The notes: generated by a model from the letters alone, not told the origin. A stretch of DNA of 64,000 nt from Anaerosalibacter bizertensis (GCF_009696605.1 NZ_VULR01000006.1:1-64000), one strand, 5' to 3'. Counted from the stretch's first letter, positions 25,763 through 33,768 are shown. Program-made: numbers and translations.

Positions 25763-26065
25763 ATGAATGAAGATTGTAAAGATTGCATTTATATAAAAAA
25801 TGTAGAAGCAAGATTAACAAAGGTTGAAGGGACAGTAACAGACTTACAAAAAGACGTAACAGAAACAAAATTAGATTTTACAGCAAATAATGAACAAATG
25901 AAAAATGTAACCTCTACACTTGAAAAACTAGAAGTAAAAATAGATAGGCTTGATAATAAAATTGATAAATTAGAATCTAAACCAGCTCAAAACTGGGAGA
26001 ATTTAATAAAGACAATAATTACAGTGATTGCTACAGCGGCAGTCACTTATTTTATTTCTAAATAG
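25763..26065 (+). CDS. xhlA: XhlA-like lysis accessory protein
   Basis: A 100-residue haemolysin XhlA-family protein. It has a long coiled coil (VEARLTKVEGTVTDLQKD, then LEKLEVKIDRLDNKIDKLE) and a single C-terminal membrane helix (IKTIITVIATAAVTYFI). In B. subtilis PBSX, XhlA works with the holin in lysis. Start ATG 25763 behind TTGGAGGTAGAAA. Confidence 0.85.
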   Translation: MNEDCKDCIYIKNVEARLTKVEGTVTDLQKDVTETKLDFTANNEQMKNVTSTLEKLEVKIDRLDNKIDKLESKPAQNWENLIKTIITVIATAAVTYFISK

Positions 26066-26080
26066 AAGGAGGTATTTTAT

Positions 26081-26368
26081 ATGAATGATTTTATGACAGC
26101 CGAAACTCTTGCAACCTTTGCAGGATTAGTAGCTGCAGTAAGTATAGTAGTCCAATTCACAAAAAGTATTATAAAGAAGAATTTTGGTGATCAAGTAGTA
26201 AGAATATATGCTTTCATAATTGCATTAATTCTTACTTTTATTTTTGCTAAAAGTGGACAAGGCATAGAAGGCATAGTTCTAACAATTATAAACGCTATAT
26301 TAGTGAGTTTAACCTCAATGGGAGCTTATGAGGTTGTAGCGGACCCATATGCAGAAAAAGAAAAATAA
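26081..26368 (+). CDS. Phage holin
   Basis: A 95-residue membrane protein with three hydrophobic segments (about 9-28, 40-60 and 64-85) and charged ends, the size and form of a phage holin that permeabilises the membrane at lysis. It sits between the XhlA-like gene and the amidase. Start ATG 26081 behind AAGGAGGTATTTT. Confidence 0.8.
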   Translation: MNDFMTAETLATFAGLVAAVSIVVQFTKSIIKKNFGDQVVRIYAFIIALILTFIFAKSGQGIEGIVLTIINAILVSLTSMGAYEVVADPYAEKEK

Positions 26369-26393
26369 AATTAAACAAAGGAGAGGGTTTATA

Positions 26394-27503
26394 ATGGAAA
26401 TAATAAAAAATCTAGTGCCTGCATCAAAATATAATATAAAATGTCCTTATACTATGAATGCTCAATTTATAGTAGTTCATAATACTGCTAATGATGCAAG
26501 TGCTGCAAATGAAATTGCTTATATGATTAGAAATAATAATCAAGTATCTTTTCACTATGCTGTAGATGACGTTGAAGTAGTGCAAGGAATACCAGAAAAT
26601 AGAAATACTTGGCATGCTGGAGACGGTGGAAATGGACGTGGAAATAGAAATGGTATTGCTGTTGAAATTTGTTATTCAAGATCAGGTGGAGACAGATTTA
26701 TTAAAGCAGAAAAAAATGCTGCTAAATTTATAGCTTCCAAATTAAAAGAAAAAGGCTGGGGAATAGATAAAGTAAAGAAACATCAAGATTTTGCTAATAA
26801 ATATTGTCCACATAGAACTTTAGATATGGGGTGGAATAGATTTTTAAATATGATTCAATCTGAACTTAATACATCAAATAGTTCTGGGCAAAATACGTCT
26901 ACAGTATTAAAAAGAGGTAGCAGAGGTACTCAAGTTAGATATTTACAAATGAATCTTAGCGGTTTAGGATATAAAGGTGTATCTATAGATGGAATATATG
27001 GTCCTGGAACTGAAAGTGGTGTAAGAAGATTTCAAAAAGCTGAAGGGCTTAATGTGGATGGAATAGCTGGACCTAATACACTAAATAGGATGGATTCTAA
27101 TATAAAAGGTATTCAGAACAAATTAAAAAGTAAGGGTTATTATAAAGGATCTATAGATGGTATGTTTGGTCCTGGAACTAAATCGGCAGTAATAACTTTT
27201 CAAAAGGCAAATAGATTGGTAGCTGATGGAATACCTGGTAAAAACACAATGGCAAAATTAAATGAAGTTATTAAGCCACAACCAAAACCAGGCAAACTAT
27301 ACAGAGTACAAACTGGTGCTTTTAGCAAAAGGAGTAATGCTGACAATTTAGTTAAAGAGCTCAAAAAGAAAGGCTATGATGCTATAGTTGTAAAGCAAGG
27401 TAATTTGTATAAAGTCCAAACTGGAGCATTTAGCAAGAGAGAAAATGCAGACAAGTTAGTTGCACAATTGAAGAAAGATGGATTTGAAGCTTTTGTAATA
27501 TAA
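26394..27503 (+). CDS. Endolysin: amidase with PG-binding and SPOR domains
   Basis: A 369-residue N-acetylmuramoyl-L-alanine amidase that cuts the cell wall at lysis. Residues 20-155 are an Amidase_2 domain: zinc ligands in FIVVHNTAN (His), HQDF and CPHR. Two peptidoglycan-binding repeats (IDGIYGPGTESGVRRFQ, IDGMFGPGTKSAVITFQ) and two SPOR-like repeats (YRVQTGAFSKRSNADNLV and YKVQTGAFSKRENADKLV) follow. ATG 26394 behind AAAGGAGAGGGTTT is chosen. The duplicated SPOR units bind denuded glycan, which could focus the enzyme on septa. Confidence 0.92.
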   Translation: MEIIKNLVPASKYNIKCPYTMNAQFIVVHNTANDASAANEIAYMIRNNNQVSFHYAVDDVEVVQGIPENRNTWHAGDGGNGRGNRNGIAVEICYSRSGGDRFIKAEKNAAKFIASKLKEKGWGIDKVKKHQDFANKYCPHRTLDMGWNRFLNMIQSELNTSNSSGQNTSTVLKRGSRGTQVRYLQMNLSGLGYKGVSIDGIYGPGTESGVRRFQKAEGLNVDGIAGPNTLNRMDSNIKGIQNKLKSKGYYKGSIDGMFGPGTKSAVITFQKANRLVADGIPGKNTMAKLNEVIKPQPKPGKLYRVQTGAFSKRSNADNLVKELKKKGYDAIVVKQGNLYKVQTGAFSKRENADKLVAQLKKDGFEAFVI

Positions 27504-27540
27504 AAAAAGACCTGGTTTAATGCCAGGTCTTTTTTTATTT
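27503..27540 (+). terminator. Terminator closing the late operon
   Basis: AAAAAAGACCTGG and CCAGGTCTTTTTTT pair around TTTAATG. Strong intrinsic terminator. Confidence 0.9.
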
Positions 27541-27705
27541 TAGCTAAACTTGTACAAAACTACCCCTCTATTTCCTTTGTATTCAAGCTATTTTAGTATT
27601 ATTAATACAATTACATTCTAATAAGGTCAAATCTTAATATAAGCCAAATACAGGCTTATAAAGCTAATTACTTATATTTTTGAATATATTTGCCTTTTTT
27701 CTGTA
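27541..27705. other. Gene-free stretch before SOS promoter
   Basis: AT-rich, no credible reading frame. It contains one hairpin (TATAAGCC, AAATACA loop, GGCTTATA at 27638-27660) with no U-run after it. Confidence 0.4.
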
Positions 27706-27734
27706 TTTACACAGAACACATGTTCTGCTATAAT
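27706..27734 (+). promoter_or_regulatory. Promoter with LexA (SOS) box in the spacer
   Basis: TTTACA (27706-27711) and TATAAT (27729-27734) are exactly 17 bases apart. The spacer contains CAGAACACATGTTCTG, matching the Gram-positive LexA box GAAC-N4-GTTC with extended arms. LexA binding here should block the promoter, so the downstream methylase is likely induced by DNA damage. Confidence 0.75.
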
Positions 27735-27745
27735 TATGGTGGGAG

Positions 27746-28510
27746 ATGATGTTTATGCTAAAACCACCAATTACAAGATTAGGCGGAAAATCAAGATTAA
27801 GAAATGAAATTATAGAAATGATTCCTGAACATACTTGTTATTGTGAATTATTTTTTGGAGCTGGATGGGTCTATTTTGGTAAAGAACCTTCAAAGGTTGA
27901 AGTTATAAATGATATTGATAAGGAATTAATAAATCTATTTAGAATGATTAAATATCATGCACCTGAAATTGAAAGAATGTTAGAGTATGAATTTTCAGGG
28001 CGTGACATATTTGAAGAATATAAAAATTACACCGTTGAATGTATGACTGAAATTCATAGAGCAGTAAGATTTTTGTATTTAATATCTCAAAGTTTTGCAG
28101 GAAAAGGCGGAAATTATGGTTATGGTACTAATACAAGACCATCTCCACATATTTTTTATAAAGGAGTATTAGGGGACATTAAAGAAAGACTTAGAAACAC
28201 TTATGTAGAAAATTTGAGTTTTGAAAAAATACTAGATAAATATGATAGGGACTATACTTTTTTCTTTTGCGATCCGCCTTATTTTGAAACAGCAGGATAT
28301 GGCTTTGAATTTGAAGAAAAAGAGCATCTGTTGTTAAGGGATAAGTTAAAAAATATTAAAGGCAAATTTCTTCTGACAATAAATGATCATGAAAAGACTA
28401 GGGAATGGTATAAAGAATTTAATTTCAAAAATATTGAAGTTGGATATTCAGTTTCAAACAAAAATAGTGGGAGAAGAAAATATAAAGAATTGATTGTAAC
28501 GAATTACTGA
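27746..28510 (+). CDS. D12-class (Dam-like) adenine methyltransferase
   Basis: A 254-residue DNA adenine N6-methyltransferase of the D12/Dam class. Motif I is seen as CELFFGAGWVYF near residue 33, preceded by the family opening PPITRLGGKSRLR, and motif IV as FFCDPPYFE near residue 174. The C-terminus ends SGRRKYKELIVTNY. It has no restriction partner nearby, so it is an orphan. It lies after the lysis genes under an SOS-type promoter. Several in-frame ATGs (27746, 27749, 27755) fit the GGTGGGAG site. It may protect phage DNA from host restriction. Confidence 0.88.
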   Translation: MMFMLKPPITRLGGKSRLRNEIIEMIPEHTCYCELFFGAGWVYFGKEPSKVEVINDIDKELINLFRMIKYHAPEIERMLEYEFSGRDIFEEYKNYTVECMTEIHRAVRFLYLISQSFAGKGGNYGYGTNTRPSPHIFYKGVLGDIKERLRNTYVENLSFEKILDKYDRDYTFFFCDPPYFETAGYGFEFEEKEHLLLRDKLKNIKGKFLLTINDHEKTREWYKEFNFKNIEVGYSVSNKNSGRRKYKELIVTNY

Positions 28511-28526
28511 TAACGACATTTGAGTT

Positions 28527-28555
28527 TTGGCAAGGAATATATGTTTTAATATTAT
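28527..28555 (+). promoter_or_regulatory. Promoter of small right-end gene
   Basis: TTGGCA (28527-28532) and TATTAT (28550-28555) with a 17-base spacer, 30 bases before the start codon. Confidence 0.5.
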
Positions 28556-28584
28556 ATTAAAGAGGATAAAAAGGGGAGATTTAT

Positions 28585-28821
28585 ATGCTAAAAGAAAAAG
28601 AATTAAATATTATTGAAAGCAAAATAAAAAATAAAATTCCATTAGATATAGATGAGATATCAGGATATCTTAATATAAAAGAAAAAATAATAAAAAATAT
28701 ATTTGTTATGTATGAAGCATTTGGAAGAAAATCAGTAGAGAGTATTACATTATCTGATGAAGAAATAGATCATATTATTAAGTTAAAATATCCAGATGTT
28801 ATTGCATATAAGAAGCATTAA
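28585..28821 (+). CDS. Small hypothetical protein at prophage right end
   Basis: A 78-residue, mainly helical protein. The segment DIDEISGYLNIKEKIIKNIFVMYEAFG resembles a small helix-turn-helix or adaptor; LTDEEI-like LSDEEIDHIIKLKYPDV follows. Start ATG 28585 behind AAGGGGAGATTT, with its own promoter. As the last gene before the attachment region it may be a lysogenic-conversion gene. No family recognised. Confidence 0.5.
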   Translation: MLKEKELNIIESKIKNKIPLDIDEISGYLNIKEKIIKNIFVMYEAFGRKSVESITLSDEEIDHIIKLKYPDVIAYKKH

Positions 28822-28827
28822 AGTGAA

Positions 28828-28865
28828 GGGTGGCAAAAATGAAAATTGCCACCCTATTGCCACCC
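28828..28865 (+). repeat. Hairpin with duplicated right arm
   Basis: GGGTGGCAA (28828-28836) can pair with either of two copies of TTGCCACCC (28846-28854 and 28857-28865). No U-run follows, so it may be a weak terminator or a duplication product near the attachment site. Confidence 0.5.
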
Positions 28866-28989
28866 ATGGATAGGTTACATAAAAATATATTAGAATATAT
28901 ATAAATATAAAGCTGTGTATTTTACAATGTTTATACATATATAAAGATATAAAAAAATTTTATAAAATATATAAAAATATTTACTTTTT

Positions 28990-29024
28990 CTAAGACAGAA
29001 CTCGGCTTACAGATCTACTCGTTG
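28990..29024 (+). pseudogene. rnpB: 3' end of RNase P RNA (rnpB) at prophage right junction
   Basis: The stretch TAAGACAGAACTCGGCTTAC and the following AGATCTACTCGTT match the highly conserved 3' terminal region (CR V: ACAGAA-NN-YGGCUUA) of bacterial RNase P RNA plus the closing P1 strand. Only the last part is present; the rest of rnpB is absent upstream, where phage DNA ends. This is the expected displaced 3' remnant after a phage integrates into an RNA gene and supplies a new 3' end at the other junction. Confidence 0.65.
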
Positions 29025-29032
29025 AACTTTTT

Positions 29033-29066
29033 GAAACATCAGTCATTTTGGCTGATGTTTTTTTAG
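29033..29066 (+). terminator. Terminator of rnpB remnant
   Basis: AACATCAG and CTGATGTT around TCATTTTGG, then TTTTT. It is the native terminator left behind with the rnpB 3' end. Confidence 0.8.
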
Positions 29067-29200
29067 TTGTTATTTTAAATTTTAGCCTATACTTGGGAAG
29101 GAATTGAAGCTTGGACTGATTGGTTAAAAATGAAGTATTAAAAGTAAAAGAATAATATATAAATAGCTATCATAGTGTTAAATAAAAGGGGGAAAATGTA

Positions 29201-31870
29201 ATGTCAATGAGGCCAAAAATTATTGAAATGGCACAACACATCAGTGGCTTAAAAATAGACTTTACTGAAAATGATCCACGTTATTATGTATTTGCTAATT
29301 TAGTAAATGATGAGCAAGCTGATGTAGTTTTAGCCATGAAAAGAAGAAATCAAGAAGCAGTAGAAGATATTGCGGCAAAGGTAAATAAGAGTTATGCTGA
29401 AACTTTTGAAATTTGTATGCAACTTGCTGATATGGGAATTATTGAAATTAAACCACAAGGAGATGGAACAGATAAATTTGAACTTCCAATTTATGTTCCA
29501 GGAATCTATGAGTTAATGATGCTTAACAAAGAGCAAATTGAAGTTCACCCTGAAATAGCCAGAGCCTTTGAACAATATACAAGAGAAATTGTTGAACCTG
29601 TTGCTAGGATTATGCCAATGGGTAATGGAGCAATGCGTGTTATCCCAGTTGAATCAGCAATCCAAGCTGAAACTAGAAAAGCACCTTATGAAGAACTATC
29701 ATATTGGTTAACCAAATATCAAAACCATATTGGTATTGCACCATGTCAATGTCGTTTGGTTCGTACTCAAATGGGTGAAGGTACTGGTAGTATAGCAGAA
29801 GAACTATGTATTCTCCTTGGAGCTACTGCCGAATCAGCTATTATGACAGGAAAAGCAAGACGGATCACAAAGGAAGAAGCTGAAGAAGTCCTATTACAAG
29901 CTGAGAAAAAGGGATATATGCATCAAGTAACCAATATGGATGGTACTAATAAGATTTGGGCTATTTGTAATTGTCAACGCGATGTTTGTCTAGCTTTACG
30001 TACTTCTCAATATTTTAACACACCTAATATGTCCCGTTCTAATTATATAGCAGAAGTTGATCCTGAAAAATGTGCAGCCTGTGGACAATGTGTTGAAACC
30101 TGTCCTGCTAATGCTGTTAGACTAGGTCAAAATTTGTGTACAAAAGAACCAATTGAATATCCACTAACTCCACTTCCTGATGATCACAATTGGGGTCCGG
30201 AACGTTATAATCCAGATTTTAGAGAAAACTTTGAAAATGTTTATGACTGTGGTACTTCACCTTGCAAGACAACTTGTCCAGCCCATATTGCTGTTCAAGC
30301 ATATATAAAGCTAGCAGCTCAAGGAAAGTACCTTGACGCTTTAGAATTAATTAAAAAAGAAAATCCATTCCCTGCAGTTTGTGGTCGCATTTGTCCACAT
30401 GATTGTGAAAATGAATGTACTAGATCTGATATTGATGAACCTGTTGCAATTGACGAAATCAAAAAATTTATTGCCGATTTAGAATTAAATCAAGAAACAA
30501 GATTTGTACCAGAAAAATTATATGATTTCAGTCATATTAAGATTGCAATAATTGGTTCAGGACCAGCAGGACTTTCTTGTGCATATTATCTGGCTCAAAG
30601 AGGTTATACAGTTACAGTATTTGAAAAAGAGCAAAAACTTGGTGGAATGCTAACTTTAGGTATTCCTTCATTTAGACTTGAAAAAGATGTTGTTGAAGCT
30701 GAAATTGATGTACTTCATCAATTAGGTGTTGAATTTAAATGTGGTGTTGAAGTAGGAAAAGATGTTACATTAGATGAATTACGTGCTCAAGGATATAAGG
30801 GATTCTACATTGCTATTGGTGCCCAGGCAGGTAGAAAACTTAATATTGAAGGAGAAAACCATAAAGATGTTATTAGTGGTATAGATTATTTAAGAGATAT
30901 TAATCTAGGTAAACATGTTAAAACTAAAGGTAATGTAGTAGTAATCGGAGGCGGTAATGTTGCAATTGATGTTGCAAGAACTGCTCTTAGAACAGGAGCT
31001 AAAACTGTAAATATGTTTTGTTTAGAAGGCGAAAATGAAATGCCTGCACAAGATGAAGAAGTTATTGAAGCTAAAGACGAAGGTGTTATTGTAAATAATA
31101 GTTGGGGTCCAAAACAGATCATTGTTGAGGATGGCAAGGTTAAAGCTGTTGAGTTTAAACGTTGTGTAAGTGTTTTCGATAAATACGGAAAATTTAACCC
31201 AAAATATGATGAAAAAGATATTAAGACTGTGAAAGCTGATAAAGTATTGTTATCAATTGGCCAATCTATCGTTTGGGGTGATATTTTAAAGAACAGCAAA
31301 GTAGAATTAAATCCTAATATGACTGTGAAAGCGGATCCATTAACATTTGAAACAGGTGAACCAGATATCTTTGTTGGTGGTGATGTATACACTGGACCAA
31401 AATTTGCTATTGATGCTATCGCAACGGGTAAAGAAGGGGCTGAATCACTACATCGATCTGTACACCCTGGTCAAACATTAACATTAGGAAGAAATAGGAG
31501 AATATTTGAATCACTTGATAAAGATAATTTAAATCTTGATGGCTATGATAGGGCGAAACGTCAAAGAATTAGTTATGATTCAAATAAGAATAATACTTTT
31601 TCAGATCCACGTATTACATTTACTGAAGAACAACTAAAGGCTGAAACTGATCGGTGCTTAAAATGTGGTGTTGCCCATGTTGATGTTAATAGATGTATAG
31701 GTTGTGGCGAATGCACAACAAGATGTAAATTTGATGCAATAACACTCCATCGAAAATTTGATGCTTATAGTTATGGCTATGAAAAAGTCAAACCTCATGC
31801 AATTAAACGTGCACTCAATATTAAAATTAAAACTGCTTTAAATCCAAATAGAGATAGTATGGATAAGTAG
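29201..31870 (+). CDS. Iron-sulfur flavoprotein oxidoreductase, GltD/NfnB-like
   Basis: An 889-residue multidomain redox protein. Residues 1-280 hold a winged-helix-like start and a cysteine domain (PCQCRLV, ICNCQRDVC). Residues 291-302 (CAACGQCVETCP) are a ferredoxin cluster site. A GltD-type Fe-S region follows (CKTTCPAHI, then CGRICPHDCENECTR). An FAD-binding motif GSGPAGLSC (about 452) and an NAD(P)-binding motif GGGNVAIDVA (about 583) come next. A last ferredoxin site, CIGCGECTTRCK, lies near 832. It probably moves electrons between NAD(P)H and ferredoxin or a partner. HypA follows after eight bases. Start ATG 29201. Confidence 0.75.
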   Translation: MSMRPKIIEMAQHISGLKIDFTENDPRYYVFANLVNDEQADVVLAMKRRNQEAVEDIAAKVNKSYAETFEICMQLADMGIIEIKPQGDGTDKFELPIYVPGIYELMMLNKEQIEVHPEIARAFEQYTREIVEPVARIMPMGNGAMRVIPVESAIQAETRKAPYEELSYWLTKYQNHIGIAPCQCRLVRTQMGEGTGSIAEELCILLGATAESAIMTGKARRITKEEAEEVLLQAEKKGYMHQVTNMDGTNKIWAICNCQRDVCLALRTSQYFNTPNMSRSNYIAEVDPEKCAACGQCVETCPANAVRLGQNLCTKEPIEYPLTPLPDDHNWGPERYNPDFRENFENVYDCGTSPCKTTCPAHIAVQAYIKLAAQGKYLDALELIKKENPFPAVCGRICPHDCENECTRSDIDEPVAIDEIKKFIADLELNQETRFVPEKLYDFSHIKIAIIGSGPAGLSCAYYLAQRGYTVTVFEKEQKLGGMLTLGIPSFRLEKDVVEAEIDVLHQLGVEFKCGVEVGKDVTLDELRAQGYKGFYIAIGAQAGRKLNIEGENHKDVISGIDYLRDINLGKHVKTKGNVVVIGGGNVAIDVARTALRTGAKTVNMFCLEGENEMPAQDEEVIEAKDEGVIVNNSWGPKQIIVEDGKVKAVEFKRCVSVFDKYGKFNPKYDEKDIKTVKADKVLLSIGQSIVWGDILKNSKVELNPNMTVKADPLTFETGEPDIFVGGDVYTGPKFAIDAIATGKEGAESLHRSVHPGQTLTLGRNRRIFESLDKDNLNLDGYDRAKRQRISYDSNKNNTFSDPRITFTEEQLKAETDRCLKCGVAHVDVNRCIGCGECTTRCKFDAITLHRKFDAYSYGYEKVKPHAIKRALNIKIKTALNPNRDSMDK

Positions 31871-31878
31871 GGAATATT

Positions 31879-32229
31879 ATGCATGAGATAACTATATTAG
31901 TGGAATTAATAAAAATGGTTGAAACAGCTGCAATTGAGAACAATATTGCTGAAATAGATACTATTGTTGTGCAAATAGGAGAAATGTCATCAATTATACC
32001 TAGATATATGATGGAATATTTTCCAAATACAGCAGAAGGAACACTCTTAGAGAATTCTAAATTAAAAATTGAGATGATTCCGGCAAATGGCTTGTGCCAT
32101 CATTGCAATAAAGTTTTTAATATTGTAAAAAATAAGGGAAAATGTCCATGCTGCAAGGCTGATGATTGGGAAATACTAAGTGGAATGGAGTTTATCTTAA
32201 AAGAAATTGTAATTAGGGAACAAGTTTGA
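31879..32229 (+). CDS. hypA: HypA-like nickel/zinc protein
   Basis: A 116-residue HypA/HybF-type nickel metallochaperone for [NiFe]-hydrogenase maturation. The nickel-binding N-terminus MHE and the zinc site C73-x2-C76 (CHHC) and C89-x2-C92 (CPCC) are all present. It starts eight bases after the flavoprotein, implying co-translation. No hydrogenase or other hyp genes are in the window, so its client may be elsewhere, or the protein may serve the flavoprotein. Confidence 0.85.
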   Translation: MHEITILVELIKMVETAAIENNIAEIDTIVVQIGEMSSIIPRYMMEYFPNTAEGTLLENSKLKIEMIPANGLCHHCNKVFNIVKNKGKCPCCKADDWEILSGMEFILKEIVIREQV

Positions 32230-32242
32230 TTCTGCTTAAAAT

Positions 32243-32286
32243 AATAAGGACATTTCATTTTAAAGCAGATGAAATGTCCTTATTTC
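32243..32286 (+). terminator. Terminator after hypA
   Basis: AATAAGGACATTTCAT pairs with ATGAAATGTCCTTATT (16-bp stem). A competing pairing between TCTGCTTAAAAT (32231) and ATTTTAAAGCAGA (32257) is possible. Confidence 0.8.
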
Positions 32287-32533
32287 CATACTCTTAACTT
32301 TTTAAAATAAAAACCACACCATTTTGTATGGAATTTTTTTATTTTGTAACCTAGCTTAATCTTTATATTTTAAATAAGTAATGAAAGTTGTTATAAAGAC
32401 CAAGATATTGACAATCCTTTATCAAGGGTATCGATAAGTAGTTATATAAAAAGAAAGTCTAAGATTATAGAGGTTATATGCAGTCAAACATAGAATAGTC
32501 AAAATTCAGAATTTATAGAATATTAAATAATGT
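32287..32533. other. Gene-free AT-rich stretch
   Basis: No credible gene. A TTGACA at 32409 lacks a convincing -10 box at normal spacing. Confidence 0.4.
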
Positions 32534-32562
32534 TTAACAATGTGAAAATAAAATGATACAAT
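32534..32562 (+). promoter_or_regulatory. Promoter of small gene at 32591
   Basis: TTAACA (32534-32539) and TACAAT (32557-32562) with a 17-base spacer. Confidence 0.5.
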
Positions 32563-32590
32563 TAATTTAAGAACATAGGGAGGTATAGTA

Positions 32591-32836
32591 ATGAAAAATC
32601 TATTGAAAGAGGATTTAGCTTCAGATATGGAGAGACTAAGAGAAGATATACTCCATATAGAAAAACATATAGGAGGAAGGGAGACAAAATTAATACTAGA
32701 TGAAATAAAGGAAGACGTTTTCACTATGGAAAAAAATATGTTTAAATTAAATAAAGCATCAATATATACAGACGGAAGAATATTAGATAATAAAATATGG
32801 ATAGATCAATATCTAAATTGGATGGATTTGAAATAG
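32591..32836 (+). CDS. Small hypothetical protein
   Basis: An 81-residue, highly charged helical protein (DLASDMERLREDILHIEKHI, then ILDEIKEDVFTMEKNMFKLN). Start ATG 32591 behind AGGGAGGTATAGTA and a well-spaced promoter. No family recognised. It lies alone between the hypA terminator and the THF riboswitch. Confidence 0.55.
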   Translation: MKNLLKEDLASDMERLREDILHIEKHIGGRETKLILDEIKEDVFTMEKNMFKLNKASIYTDGRILDNKIWIDQYLNWMDLK

Positions 32837-32875
32837 TATAATATAAAAAAATAATATATAATTGTCTATATAATA

Positions 32876-32904
32876 TTGTAAAAAGTTAGGAAAGATGATA
32901 ATAT
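32876..32904 (+). promoter_or_regulatory. Promoter of riboswitch-folT transcript
   Basis: TTGTAA (32876-32881), 17-base spacer, TAATAT (32899-32904), just upstream of the riboswitch. Confidence 0.5.
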
Positions 32905-32916
32905 GGGTATAAGTAA

Positions 32917-33013
32917 GGCAGAGTAAACGATTTGCGTAAAGTGCTAAGGGATGGGACGTTGCCCTTAGACGAAAAGCTTCAATAGTTTGCGATAAATCGT
33001 TGCGTTCGCTGTC
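32917..33013 (+). ncRNA. Tetrahydrofolate (THF) riboswitch
   Basis: The segment matches the THF riboswitch architecture. P1 is GGCAG with CTGTC. P2 is ACGATTT with AAATCGT. P3 is GCTAAGGG with CCCTTAG, with the conserved GAGTA at the 5' side and the loop containing ATGGGACGTT. It stands directly before a FolT-type transporter, which is a classic target. Folate binding should lower expression. Confidence 0.85.
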
Positions 33014-33051
33014 ACATAACAAACGAACCTTTTTTTCGTTTGGTGTGGCAG
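33009..33051 (+). promoter_or_regulatory. Expression-platform hairpin of the THF riboswitch
   Basis: CTGTCACA pairs with TGTGGCAG and CAAACGAA with TTCGTTTG, giving a long hairpin. Its 5' strand CTGTC is also the 3' strand of riboswitch P1, so the two structures exclude each other. The ribosome site AAGGAGG of folT follows at 33074. Confidence 0.65.
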
Positions 33052-33090
33052 ACTGCACACTAATATAAGCGAAAAGGAGGTCTTTTTTTA

Positions 33091-33624
33091 ATGGATAAAA
33101 GAAGATTATCAACAAGGAATATGGTATATTATGCCATTCTAATGGCTTTAAATGTGGTACTAACTAGAGTAGGTAGTATTAGAATTGGCGGTGGAGGAGT
33201 AGAATTAGTTAGAATTGGATTTGGAGGATATCCTATAATATTTGCAGGAATAGCATTTGGACCATTAGCAGGAGGAATAGTTGGGACTATAGGAGATATA
33301 GTAGGACATTTCATGAGTCCGATGGGGCCTTATATGCCACATTTCACTATGACAGCTGCACTTACTGGGATTATTCCAGGTATTGTAATGATGCTGTTTA
33401 AAGAAAACAAAAATTCTTTTTGGAAACTACTAGTAGCTATAGGTATTGGCCAAGTAATAACATCCGTTTTATTAGTTCCATACTTTATGAAAACTCTTTT
33501 TAGCGTACCCTTAGTAACTACTATACCTGGAAGAGCAATAAGCCAAGCAGTTCAAATTCCTCTATATGCATTTATCACACAGACAATTCAAAAGAGACTA
33601 TCTGTAGTATATGCTAACGAATAA
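33091..33624 (+). CDS. folT: Folate-type ECF transporter S component
   Basis: A 177-residue integral membrane substrate-binding (S) component of an energy-coupling factor transporter, FolT family. Six hydrophobic segments are visible. The opening TRNMVYYAILMALNVVLTR and the loop IRIGGGGVELVRIGFGGYP are family-like, as is GIVGTIGDIVGHFM. The shared ECF ATPase/T module is not here. The THF riboswitch upstream supports folate as substrate. Start ATG 33091 with AAAGGAGGTC upstream. Confidence 0.85.
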   Translation: MDKRRLSTRNMVYYAILMALNVVLTRVGSIRIGGGGVELVRIGFGGYPIIFAGIAFGPLAGGIVGTIGDIVGHFMSPMGPYMPHFTMTAALTGIIPGIVMMLFKENKNSFWKLLVAIGIGQVITSVLLVPYFMKTLFSVPLVTTIPGRAISQAVQIPLYAFITQTIQKRLSVVYANE

Positions 33625-33641
33625 ATAGAATGAAAAAACAT

Positions 33642-33679
33642 AAAAATAGTTCCTTAAAATTTTAAGGAACTATTTTTTT
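33642..33679 (+). terminator. Terminator after folT
   Basis: AAAATAGTTCCTTAAAA pairs with TTTTAAGGAACTATTTT, then TTT. Confidence 0.9.
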
Positions 33680-33768
33680 ATTGAATATTTTATTTAAAGT
33701 CGAATATTAAATCTACCTATCTAATAACTATAGAGAAAAGGAATTTAAATAAAAGTGGAGGGGAAAAT

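Noticed and set aside
30886..31392. Long open frame on the minus strand inside the flavoprotein gene
   Set aside because: It mirrors a well-conserved coding region with clear FAD/NAD motifs, and has no ribosome site or recognisable domain.
32813..33115. Minus-strand frame across the THF riboswitch
   Set aside because: The region is explained by the structured RNA and its switch hairpin.
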